From NCBI GenBank assembly GCA_002699085.1, contig PAAR01000018.1, positions 1-36,844 on the forward strand: DNA of 36,844 bases, in the 5' to 3' direction. Shown piece by piece: positions 16,284-22,879 of this stretch. Source of the stretch: Micavibrio sp. (GTDB lineage: Bacteria > Pseudomonadota > Alphaproteobacteria > Micavibrionales > UBA9664). The notes under the pieces were generated by a model. That model saw only the letters and a program-made list of their open reading frames with translations, made no database searches and was not told the DNA's origin. Both the position numbers and the translations under genes were made by a program. How positions within the stretch are numbered: the first letter of the stretch is position 1; every line of letters starts with the position of its first letter.

Positions 16284-17978
16284 ATGAGGGTAGAAACAAG
16301 TATCATGGCAGATGGATCTCCAATAGCACAACATTGCTTTGAAGAAAGCAGCGGCACACCGCCAAAGTTTCTTGTTGTTCTGCATGGAAAATCATTGGCT
16401 ATACTCACTTTATGGGGAAAAGATGCCACTTGTATAAGTGCAGAAGTTCTAGACGACGCCTTCTATGAAATTTTACCACGCAGCAAAGAAAACCCATACA
16501 TTTTATCAACCTTCGTGAACCTAATTCCTCAAACATCGTTTTTAGGCTCTTTGCTAGACGTTGACAATGATCGGGGTAAATATTGGCAACGTGTAAAAAG
16601 CGAAAAAGACGATGAGACACGGCTTAATGAAAAAGCATCAGGGCGTAAAACATCCTTTCCATCTGGACTCGACATATACATGGTTACGAGCGATGAAGAT
16701 ATTGAAAGCGTTAGATCTATGCTTAAAGCAGATCGCCGCAAAAAAATAAGACATGCGGAGCCTATTAAATTTGATGATCTTCATATTTACAATGGAGACA
16801 TAGAAGAAACTGGAGAAAATGCAGTGCCCAAAGGGTTGGCTGGCGAAAAGAAAACAGAAAATAACATTACTTCTATTATAGAACTTGAAGACACTGGCGA
16901 TCGTATCTCTGGCAAACAAATGAAAATTTTCTGCTGTGTCAAAAACGGACAGATCCACCGTGCTCATTTAGGATGTCCACCCGATGTTATTTATAAAGTA
17001 GGCGAACTAGGTGGCATGGAATTTGCGCCACTATCAGAATGGTTTGCGCTCCGATTATGGAACAGCGTTGTTGAAGATAGCCCAGAACATAAAGCCGTCT
17101 TTGCGCTTGTACCGCAACCTAACGATTATCCTCCAGCCTTAGCCATTCAAAAGTTTGAAAATGATGGCTGGATGATGCAGGATTTCTTGTCTCTTTTAGG
17201 TACAAACCCACAGCAAAACGCACATGGTCAATATGACGATGCGAGTATTTCTTATGAAACTATGGCCAAAGCCATGATTGACCACGCAAATAAAATTGGC
17301 GTTCCAGAAGAATCAACCCGTAAAAACATAGAGATGTTTTGTCGTAACATCGCATTCTCATGGTTGACTTGCGAGCCCGATCTACACCCTAAAAACTTAT
17401 CTGTTTATATTAAGCTTGATAGAGAAACTGGTGAAGCAGACATGGCAATAACACCCGGCTATGATAAAAATATCAATGTAATAGAGTCACATATCAATGC
17501 AGAGACAAAGCAGCCTCTCCTTGATAACCATAAAGGCCGTGGTGGAAAAAGCTACGCACAAATCATTGAATTCTTAAATTCACCAATCTTACGAGAATAT
17601 TTGCCAAGTGATTTTAACCCAGAGCAGTATTTACGAGACATGGCTAAGACCGTTGCAGATAAAACGATCGATATACAAGAAAATATGCCTGTCGATATTT
17701 TACCAAAAGAAGAAGTCGCCGAGCGTTTCTGGAAAACAGATATAGGCACAGGTGTTACAAATATTCTAGAGCGAGCAAAGGCCGCAGGTTATGACCGCAC
17801 AAATGACTTTAGTTTCCCGCACGGAAAATCAGCAAGAAAGAAGTGTGGCAGCAATGCACGGCGCATCATCACAAATAAAGTCAATATTGCCACATTCGCA
17901 GCACTAACAGCACAGATTGGCCGAGAAGCAGAAAGATATACTGGCCGCCTTATTAAAAATGCGAGCCTAACAGCATAA
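16284..17978 (+). CDS. Orphan HipA-like kinase
   Basis: The 564-residue protein is longer than the roughly 440 of E. coli HipA. Residues 28-95 resemble the HipA N-terminal subdomain (LVVLHGKSLAILTLWG, then FVNLIPQ). An insert of about 100 charged residues follows. Then come the HipA signature ISGKQMKI (208-215), a nucleotide-binding lysine candidate in VIYKVG (K238), LAIQKFENDGWMMQDF (partner of the VERFDR...EDFCQ block), the catalytic loop D366-x-H-x-x-N371 and the metal-binding ITPGYDKN (D394). HipA kinases phosphorylate GltX in E. coli. No HipB-like DNA-binding antitoxin is adjacent. AGAGGG precedes the ATG by 8 bases. It ends before a bidirectional terminator shared with rpsD. Confidence 0.7.
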   Translation: MRVETSIMADGSPIAQHCFEESSGTPPKFLVVLHGKSLAILTLWGKDATCISAEVLDDAFYEILPRSKENPYILSTFVNLIPQTSFLGSLLDVDNDRGKYWQRVKSEKDDETRLNEKASGRKTSFPSGLDIYMVTSDEDIESVRSMLKADRRKKIRHAEPIKFDDLHIYNGDIEETGENAVPKGLAGEKKTENNITSIIELEDTGDRISGKQMKIFCCVKNGQIHRAHLGCPPDVIYKVGELGGMEFAPLSEWFALRLWNSVVEDSPEHKAVFALVPQPNDYPPALAIQKFENDGWMMQDFLSLLGTNPQQNAHGQYDDASISYETMAKAMIDHANKIGVPEESTRKNIEMFCRNIAFSWLTCEPDLHPKNLSVYIKLDRETGEADMAITPGYDKNINVIESHINAETKQPLLDNHKGRGGKSYAQIIEFLNSPILREYLPSDFNPEQYLRDMAKTVADKTIDIQENMPVDILPKEEVAERFWKTDIGTGVTNILERAKAAGYDRTNDFSFPHGKSARKKCGSNARRIITNKVNIATFAALTAQIGREAERYTGRLIKNASLTA

Positions 17979-17987
17979 CGAAGTATT

Positions 17988-18017
17988 AAAAAAAGCGCCT
18001 CGAAAGGCGCTTTTTTT
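17988..18017. terminator. Bidirectional rho-independent terminator
   Basis: A 7-bp stem AGCGCCT / AGGCGCT (17994-18011) with a CGAA loop is flanked by an A-run on the left and a T-run on the right. It can therefore terminate both the HipA-like gene (+) and rpsD (-). Confidence 0.9.
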
Positions 18018-18051
18018 AAATTCTTTATATAGGTCAAATTTCTCGTCTCGA

Positions 18052-18672
18052 TTAACGAGAATAGAATTCGATAACCAGATTTGGTTCCATTTGTACCGCA
18101 TAAGGTACATCAGCCAAATTAGGACGACGGATCAACTTCGCTGTAAATTCTTTTACATCTGTTTCGATGTAATCACAGAACTCACGCTCGCCTGATTCAA
18201 TTGCTTGCTGTACAGCTGGGATCTTACGACCTTTTTCACGCATTTGAACAACATCACCTTCTTGAAGCATGTATGAACCAATGTTCACTACTTTACCATT
18301 AACAGTAAAGTGTTTATGGCTAACTAGCTGACGAGCAGCAAATACTGTTGGTGCTAATTTAGAGCGGTATACAACAGCATCCAAACGGCATTCTAAAAGG
18401 CCGATAAGGTTTTCAGATGTATCGCCTTTCAGACGAACTGCTTCTGCATAATAGCGACGGAATTGTTTTTCACCAATATTACCGTAATGGCCTTTAAGGC
18501 GCTGCTTCGCAATAAGCTGCTTACCGTAATCTGATGTTTTACCACGACGGTTTGGGCCGTGTTGGCCTGGGCCATATTGTCTTTTGTTAAATGGAGATTT
18601 CGCACGGCCCCAGATATTGGCACCTAAGCGGCGGTCGATTTTACCTTTTGAGGTAGGTCTTTTTTCACTCAT
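18052..18672 (-). CDS. rpsD: 30S ribosomal protein S4
   Basis: S4 nucleates assembly of the 30S body by binding the 5' domain of 16S rRNA and often represses its own operon. The 206-residue protein has the expected N-terminal domain ([18 protein letters not shown]) and the S4 RNA-binding fold ([16 protein letters not shown]...[14 protein letters not shown]), and ends in NLVIEFYSR. The N-terminal zinc-binding cysteines seen in some S4 proteins are absent, as in many alphaproteobacteria. AAGGAAA lies shortly upstream of the ATG. It is a single-gene transcript from a good promoter near 18811-18840, followed by a shared terminator. Confidence 0.97.
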   Translation of the reverse strand: MSEKRPTSKGKIDRRLGANIWGRAKSPFNKRQYGPGQHGPNRRGKTSDYGKQLIAKQRLKGHYGNIGEKQFRRYYAEAVRLKGDTSENLIGLLECRLDAVVYRSKLAPTVFAARQLVSHKHFTVNGKVVNIGSYMLQEGDVVQMREKGRKIPAVQQAIESGEREFCDYIETDVKEFTAKLIRRPNLADVPYAVQMEPNLVIEFYSR

Positions 18673-18759
18673 AGTCGTTTCCTTTTTCTAGCTTGTCGCG
18701 CAGTAGTGAGGCACGAAAGCGGATTATTGTCCCGATTGGTATACCTTAATTTGATATAC

Positions 18760-18793
18760 TTGACGTTGCCGTCAATGCTGGCCCCATGCCAGC
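18760..18793 (-). promoter_or_regulatory. Two hairpins in the rpsD leader
   Basis: In the rpsD transcript a hairpin GCTGGC / GCCAGC (18777-18793) is followed by TTGACG-GCAA-CGTCAA (18760-18775), a 6-bp stem closed by a GNRA tetraloop. They lie in an untranslated leader of about 130 nt. Such a structure could be the target of S4 autoregulation; this is inference. Confidence 0.45.
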
Positions 18794-18810
18794 CCTCTTG
18801 GGAATGACGT

Positions 18811-18840
18811 GTTATAGGGCAAAACCCCAAGTCTTGTCAA
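18811..18840 (-). promoter_or_regulatory. rpsD promoter, sigma-70 type
   Basis: On the minus strand TTGACA (18835-18840) and TATAAC (18811-18816) are spaced 18 bases apart. The predicted start near 18804 gives a leader of roughly 130 nt before the rpsD ATG. Confidence 0.75.
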
Positions 18841-18867
18841 GCTTTGATCGATTGATTATGCTGCCCC

Positions 18868-19596
18868 ATGAAAAAAATTATCTTAGCCCTCTTCATCCTT
18901 AGTTTCACAAGCATAGCACAGGCCTCAACCTCTTCTGTTGGTGGCTCTACCGTCACCAAAGGAAAACATCAGCTTGATGCCCGCACCTCATGGTCAGAGG
19001 ACGACAAAAATGCTGGTAATGATGACCGTTTGCGCACCCGCATGATCTATGACTATGGCCTCACCGATAAAATCGCCATAGGCACTCAAATAGACTTCGA
19101 TAAACGCCACCATGACAATCTTGAATATGACGATATTTCCTTCCAAATACGGCGTCAGATGAGTTCGCAAGCCGAACATGGTTGGGATACAGGCCTGCGC
19201 CTGCGCTATACGCACCGAGACGGCGCAAATACCCCGCATAATGCCGATATCCGTTTCACCGCCGCTAAGGATTTTGACCGCCTGCAATTCCGCTTTAACC
19301 AGTTATTTGAGCATGATCTGGGTGAAAATGCGGTCAGTGGCGTGATCTTGGATACACGCTTACAACTGACCTATAAAATGGATAACGGCCACCGTCTCGG
19401 CGTTGAAAGTTTCTCCGAAATTGATAATGTCCGCACCACCAATGGCTGGTCAGACCAAGACCACAGCATCGGCCCAGTCCTTAAGGGCGCACTGCCTTTT
19501 GGCGAAAATCTCAGCTATGAAATAGGCTATCGCCACGGTATCTCAGACGCCGCAGCGGATAATATGTTCAAGTTTTTTGTGTCGAGAGGGTTTTAG
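18868..19596 (+). CDS. Outer-membrane beta-barrel protein, 242 aa
   Basis: A signal peptide (MKKIILALFILSFTSIAQAS, cleavage after AQA) precedes a mature part of alternating polar and hydrophobic residues typical of beta strands. Periodic charged turns (DDKNAGNDDR, HRDGANTPHN) recur, and the protein ends in KFFVSRGF, with the terminal phenylalanine recognised by the BAM machinery. The size suggests a barrel of about 8-12 strands. No specific porin family is recognised; the ligand is unknown. Codon choice is visibly richer in G and C at third positions than in neighbouring genes, which may mean recent transfer or different selection. No clear Shine-Dalgarno sequence precedes the ATG. It is divergent from rpsD. 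Confidence 0.75.
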   Translation: MKKIILALFILSFTSIAQASTSSVGGSTVTKGKHQLDARTSWSEDDKNAGNDDRLRTRMIYDYGLTDKIAIGTQIDFDKRHHDNLEYDDISFQIRRQMSSQAEHGWDTGLRLRYTHRDGANTPHNADIRFTAAKDFDRLQFRFNQLFEHDLGENAVSGVILDTRLQLTYKMDNGHRLGVESFSEIDNVRTTNGWSDQDHSIGPVLKGALPFGENLSYEIGYRHGISDAAADNMFKFFVSRGF

Positions 19597-19653
19597 AAAG
19601 ATTAAAAGATACCCTCACTCTGTACAAATAATAATATAAAGTAACAAAGCCTC

Positions 19654-20445
19654 TTATCTCTCTTCATATCTTCCCGCCTCAATGGCACGAACAAAAAGCA
19701 AAACAGCACTGATTGTATCAAATATATATCTAGCCTCTAACGGTTCTAAAATAATATTATCATGTGCTAAAGAATGATTATTTCTTATATCATTATATTC
19801 CTCAAACAATCCTATTGCAGCCTTAAGAGCCTTGTCCGTGAATGGCCTCAAATCTCGTTCTTGATTGATAACATTTCTATATTTACCTAAGCGTGCATTA
19901 AGTGCTTCATTTTCTGCACATGAAATATTGCGAATACGAAGTAAATGGGTAAATTTTTTCATACAATATGTATGCAGGTGATCCATAGCAACTTCTGGCT
20001 TGTTGGCTCGCAAATCACGTTCAATATCACTTATAAGTTCATCAAGAGTTCTATCAGATTCATACCTCTCCAAAGCATCTGTTCTTGGCGTATCCGACTG
20101 GTTTTCTATATCCTGAAGAAGTTTAAAAAAATTTTTCTTCATTTCTTTTTCATTTTGAGAATTTTCATCGCCAAACTTACGTATCAGGCCCTCTCTACGA
20201 TCCCATAAAACCCTAAGAATTTTAGCCCCAGTATATCCATTTTCCAAAGAAATAAGGGTCGTAAGCCTATTTCCTTTTGAAGTCCCATTAACTAAGTACC
20301 TGTCCTCTTCAATATCAATAGAAAATTCTTCATCAAAAAAATCAATAATAGATTGATCTGACAAATCGAGTACATACCCATAACCTCTAGGATAGGCCAT
20401 AGCTTCTTTTATACTGTCAATTTGCGTCTTTTTTAATTTTGGCAT
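19654..20445 (-). CDS. Abi_C-type abortive infection / antiphage candidate
   Basis: The protein has 263 residues from the ATG at 20445; a GTG at 20454 adds three. Its N-terminal block (YGYVLDLSDQSIIDFFDEEF, then DIEE, GTSKGNRLTTLI and LRVLWDRRE) matches a domain often found before Abi_C in abortive-infection-like proteins. The C-terminal 130 residues fit the Abi_C region: LHTYCMKKF, a central variable stretch, then FEEYNDIRNNHSLAHDN and a final helix YIFDTISAVLLFV. The conserved R-N-x-x-S-L-A-H motif is intact. Family members are linked to phage resistance by genomic context; the mechanism is not established. It lies downstream of a YegP protein on the same strand. Confidence 0.7.
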   Translation of the reverse strand: MPKLKKTQIDSIKEAMAYPRGYGYVLDLSDQSIIDFFDEEFSIDIEEDRYLVNGTSKGNRLTTLISLENGYTGAKILRVLWDRREGLIRKFGDENSQNEKEMKKNFFKLLQDIENQSDTPRTDALERYESDRTLDELISDIERDLRANKPEVAMDHLHTYCMKKFTHLLRIRNISCAENEALNARLGKYRNVINQERDLRPFTDKALKAAIGLFEEYNDIRNNHSLAHDNIILEPLEARYIFDTISAVLLFVRAIEAGRYEER

Positions 20446-20462
20446 CTTTCTCACACATAATA

Positions 20463-20490
20463 TAGGAAGGGGTAACCATACCCCTTCCTA
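20463..20490 (-). repeat. Perfect 12-bp hairpin between the YegP and Abi_C genes
   Basis: TAGGAAGGGGTA (20463-20474) pairs perfectly with TACCCCTTCCTA (20479-20490) around a 4-base loop. It directly follows the YegP stop on the minus strand. No strong T-run follows, so it may be a processing or stability element rather than a plain terminator. Confidence 0.7.
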
Positions 20491-20496
20491 ATTATT

Positions 20497-20823
20497 TTAA
20501 CTTAAATCTACTATTGGAGCATTAGGCGCATTTTCCCTACATGATCTCGCACCATTTTCTGCACCTTGTTTAGAAACATATCCTTCACTTTGACAAACAA
20601 TTTGCCCATTAGAAGCCTTTAGATTCCAATAGTGCTGACTATCCTTGCCAATCAAGAATGTAAAATTTGCTCCTTGACTATATATTTTACAAGCCTCAAT
20701 ACCATTTTTAGCATTCTGCTTTGTTGTATAGCCTTCACTATGACAAAGCGTCTCACCGTTAGCTGCTTTAAGGTTCCAATAAAATTGACCATTACGGCCA
20801 GTAAAAAGGGTGAATTTACCCAT
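20497..20823 (-). CDS. YegP family protein with two DUF1508 repeats
   Basis: The 108-residue protein consists of two copies of the DUF1508 (UPF0339) motif. The copies are KFTLFTGRNGQFYWNLKAAN...SEGYTTKQNAKNGIEAC and FTFLIGKDSQHYWNLKASNG...SEGYVSKQGAENGARSC. Each repeat forms a small beta-beta-alpha unit, and tandem repeats pack into a compact domain. The family is widespread and its function is not established. An AAAGGAG Shine-Dalgarno sequence lies 9 bases before the ATG. The gene sits upstream of the Abi_C protein on the same strand, with a strong hairpin in the 50-bp gap, so expression may be linked but unequal. Confidence 0.88.
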   Translation of the reverse strand: MGKFTLFTGRNGQFYWNLKAANGETLCHSEGYTTKQNAKNGIEACKIYSQGANFTFLIGKDSQHYWNLKASNGQIVCQSEGYVSKQGAENGARSCRENAPNAPIVDLS

Positions 20824-20845
20824 AGTTTATACTCCTTTGAGTTAC

Positions 20846-20873
20846 GATATTGCAGAGAGAAGGCTACAATATC
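20846..20873 (-). promoter_or_regulatory. Operator-like inverted repeat upstream of the YegP gene
   Basis: GATATTG (20846-20852) and CAATATC (20867-20873) form a 7-bp inverted repeat with a 14-base spacer, just upstream of the YegP ribosome-binding site. It could be a repressor site or a leader hairpin. No experimental match is known to me. Confidence 0.35.
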
Positions 20874-20887
20874 AGTTGCATAAAAAA

Positions 20888-20968
20888 GGAGAGTCCCATA
20901 TATTACAAATTAACAACTTGGGTGGGACTTCCCACTCTCCTATTAGGCCATCTGTTAGCGCAGATGGC
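20888..20968. repeat. Cluster of overlapping hairpins
   Basis: GGAGAGT (20888-20894) can pair with ACTCTCC (20934-20940), while a competing local hairpin GTGGG-ACTT-CCCAC (20923-20936) uses part of the same bases. Immediately right of it, GCCATCTG / CAGATGGC (20947-20968) forms an 8-bp stem directly after the stop of the 20969-21298 gene. None is followed by a good T-run in the minus direction. Confidence 0.6.
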
Positions 20969-21298
20969 TTAATTCTTTTTAAAATAGTCGACTAACTCTT
21001 TTTTAGTCGTATATGCACCTTTCTTTCCCATAACAGAATAGAGCAATTTATTTTGGCTCATACGGTACATTTTATTAGAGAGAAATTGCCTATTATCAAT
21101 TATCTCATTATATTTCCTGTATAAACCTACTATCACTTCGTCCAAATTTGCCATGCCTGAATATAATTCATTCAACACTGACAATATCTTCTCTTCCAAT
21201 TCATCTGTTTTGGATATTTGTAGATGCTTTTTCAGCTCTTCTGGCAGATCATCAATATCACCAACTCTCCGCCCTATATTTTTAAAATCTTCTTCCAT
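20969..21298 (-). CDS. Hypothetical small helical protein, 109 aa
   Basis: I do not recognise this family. The start is the ATG at 21298 because a GAGG Shine-Dalgarno sequence lies 8 bases upstream. An ATG at 21304 adds two residues, and a longer version would add a hydrophobic N-terminal segment. The protein is acidic at the N-terminus (MEEDFKNIGRRVGDIDD) and then helical with heptad-like spacing (DELEEKILSVLNELYSGMANLDEVI). It ends in a basic tail with GKKGAYTTKKELVDYFKKN. It has no signal peptide. It is the first minus-strand gene before the YegP and Abi_C genes and could belong to the same accessory group; a regulatory or antitoxin-like role is only a guess. Confidence 0.55.
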   Translation of the reverse strand: MEEDFKNIGRRVGDIDDLPEELKKHLQISKTDELEEKILSVLNELYSGMANLDEVIVGLYRKYNEIIDNRQFLSNKMYRMSQNKLLYSVMGKKGAYTTKKELVDYFKKN

Positions 21299-21496
21299 AC
21301 TCATTACCTCATCTTGGATTAAATCACTAAAAAATGAATAAATCAACGCGAAAAATGCAAGAATCCACAAAAAGAAATAAAATTACAATCAAAAAATCCG
21401 TCGTTAAAAAATCTTTCTATAAACCAATCTGTAAATCAATTTACACTTTGAAAAAATAAAGGCAAAATTCTTTTTGCTTCTTTCAAAAATAAAAGG

Positions 21497-21743
21497 CATA
21501 CTGGCGATGGATTGGCTAGGTTGGCTGGTCTGGGGCGTCGTAACCTCTCTACACAAGCGGTTGGCATTAACCGTGATTGATGCGCACTCAAAATAAATAG
21601 TCGCATCGAATATGTCGTTCTCAGTCTTATGGCTGGGGACGGCGGTCATGTCCAGAGCTTCGGCTTAAAAGCCGTCGGCTATTCCTTGTGTATAGTTACG
21701 AATCCCCAGTCACCAGAGAGAAACCCTCTTTTGGTGGCTTTTT
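21497..21743 (+). ncRNA. Candidate structured non-coding RNA or leader, unknown class
   Basis: A possible promoter (TTGCTT 21473-21478, CATACT 21497-21502, 18-base spacer) precedes a GC-richer segment ending in a strong terminator at 21709-21743. Long-range pairing is visible: GGCTGGGGA (21631-21639) with TCCCCAGTC (21703-21711), GACGGC (21638-21643) with GCCGTC (21671-21676), and local hairpins CGGTT/AACCG and CGGCT/AGCCG. The 3' end CCCCAGTCACCA looks tRNA-like, but a proper T-loop is missing. It may be an independent RNA or an attenuating leader of the 54-residue gene that follows 24 bp after the terminator. No known RNA family is recognised. Confidence 0.4.
21709..21743 (+). terminator. 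Rho-independent terminator
   Basis: GTCACCAGAGAG and CTCTTTTGGTGGC pair almost continuously around an AAACC loop and are followed by TTTTT on the plus strand. It ends the structured region and precedes the 54-residue gene. Confidence 0.8.
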
Positions 21744-21766
21744 CGTCATAATGATTGGAGAAAAAA

Positions 21767-21931
21767 ATGGGTAGCGTAAGTAAGGAACAGCATATCACTT
21801 TGATGCTCAAACTCGGTGAGGCTGAAAAGCTTATCAATGATATATACAAGCAGATTGCCGCTTATAATGAAACGCATCACCCTAAGCCTGTACAGCCGAT
21901 TGATCCAGCATTTTTAAAAGATGAAGGATAG
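21767..21931 (+). CDS. Small protein, 54 aa
   Basis: A short frame starts ATG GGT AGC and encodes MGSVSKEQHITLMLKLGEAE followed by a helical stretch (KLINDIYKQIAAYNE) and a proline-rich end (PKPVQPIDPAFLKDEG). GGAG lies 7 bases upstream, a good Shine-Dalgarno sequence. The amphipathic helix could mediate protein contacts. I do not recognise the family. It ends 8 bp before the stop of the convergent DUF155 gene and begins 24 bp after the terminator, so it may be controlled by readthrough from the structured RNA. Confidence 0.6.
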   Translation: MGSVSKEQHITLMLKLGEAEKLINDIYKQIAAYNETHHPKPVQPIDPAFLKDEG

Positions 21932-21938
21932 ATGTACC

Positions 21939-22754
21939 TTACATAAACTTATCGTAAAGACCTAAGATAACCTCTATAACGATCAAGATCACAATATACC
22001 ATTCAACATGGTAGGTTCTACGCTCTTGCAGAAGCCCCATCATCGTTTCGGCGATTTGATGGATCAGGGCTAATTTATTACGCAATGCTTGATGACGCTC
22101 GGTAATTTCGTACTCGGCCTCGGTTTTCATATAGATAGAGGTCAGCTCTGGCATATCCCATAGTAAATCTGGTTTTTCTTCAATTTCTATCTGTCCAACC
22201 ATGTCACGCTGGATCGAAAGGGTCATACCAATATGCTTTAGCAGCTGTCTTGAATGCCCACTTTTTGGCCAGCCACCCGATTTCATTGCTGAAGATACCT
22301 TATCCATTTGGTCAAACGCATCTTTGACTTGCTCTTCATAATGGGTCAGGACAGCACTCTTAGCGAGGACTTCGGCCACTAACTGCATCCGTGGTAAATC
22401 CCACTCTTTTAAGATAATATGCTCTGGTTGTGCGCCTTCTGTACCTTTTTTCTCAATACGGACTAAACCTTCTTCGATAGCAGGTATTTCAAAGCCTTCG
22501 ACGATAAAGTCACTCATACCCTCAAGAAAATTATTCTCTTCTATGGCATTGAGGTTAAACAATACCACCACGCCGTATCGAAACAGCACAGCATAGCCAT
22601 TTGCGCCTACCTGAATAACATAAGGCATCGCTGTTAATCGTTTGGCATGTTCGAATTTCTTTAAATTAAGACGCTTACCGATAAACAGCGCACGGACAGC
22701 AATGTCCTCTTGGTTGCTAAAAAGCTTTTTTTCTATTGGCATATTTCTTTTCAT
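21939..22754 (-). CDS. RMD1/YagE family protein (DUF155)
   Basis: This 271-residue protein of the DUF155 family includes yeast Rmd1 and Rmd8 and bacterial YagE. Signatures seen are GYAVLFRYGVVVLFNL in the N-terminal beta-rich half and LAKSAVLTHYEEQV and RRTYHVEWYIVILIVIEV at the end, where a single C-terminal transmembrane helix (about 248-268) anchors the protein. A helical hairpin region (about 200-240) precedes it. In mitochondria, relatives act in translation; the bacterial role is unknown. The gene starts 7 bp after the tRNA(CAT) gene on the same strand, so it may be co-transcribed with it. Confidence 0.87.
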   Translation of the reverse strand: MKRNMPIEKKLFSNQEDIAVRALFIGKRLNLKKFEHAKRLTAMPYVIQVGANGYAVLFRYGVVVLFNLNAIEENNFLEGMSDFIVEGFEIPAIEEGLVRIEKKGTEGAQPEHIILKEWDLPRMQLVAEVLAKSAVLTHYEEQVKDAFDQMDKVSSAMKSGGWPKSGHSRQLLKHIGMTLSIQRDMVGQIEIEEKPDLLWDMPELTSIYMKTEAEYEITERHQALRNKLALIHQIAETMMGLLQERRTYHVEWYIVILIVIEVILGLYDKFM

Positions 22755-22760
22755 TTTACG

Positions 22761-22837
22761 TGGTGGGCCCAGCCTGACTTGAACAGGCGACCAATCCGTT
22801 ATGAGCGGACTGCTCTAACCAACTGAGCTATGGGCCC
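22761..22837 (-). tRNA. tRNA with CAT anticodon (elongator Met or Ile2)
   Basis: This is a 77-nt cloverleaf with acceptor GGGCCCA / TGGGCCC, D-arm GCTCAGTTGGTTAGAGC, anticodon stem GTCCG/CGGAT around loop CTCATAA, T-arm GCCTGTTCAAGTCAGGC, and an encoded CCA. CAT reads as methionine, or as isoleucine if C34 is modified to lysidine; sequence alone does not settle it here. It lies between rpoD and the DUF155 gene on the same strand. Confidence 0.93.
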
Positions 22838-22879
22838 TTATTCGCTTTTATAAGGTACTCATCAGAAAAAGACAACAGA

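Larger units (their letters stand above)
21299..21766. other. 468-bp region without a clear protein gene
   Basis: The left part (to about 21470) is very AT-rich and must contain the promoter of the minus-strand 109-residue gene. The right part (about 21500-21743) is distinctly more GC-rich, has strong potential for RNA structure and ends in a terminator. A 29-codon frame MDWLGWLVWGVVTSLHKR... (21507-21596) and an 18-codon frame MSFSVLWLGTAV... are present, but neither has a well-placed ribosome-binding site. Confidence 0.7.

Noticed and set aside
21500-21716. tmRNA (ssrA) or a tRNA ending in CCCCAGTCACCA
   Set aside because: AAATAGTCGCA resembles the bases before a tmRNA resume codon, and the ends can pair like an acceptor stem. 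However, the encoded tag would be 21 hydrophobic residues, there is no GGTTCGAATC T-loop, alphaproteobacterial tmRNA genes are permuted, and a tRNA fold lacks T8 and a 7-base anticodon loop.
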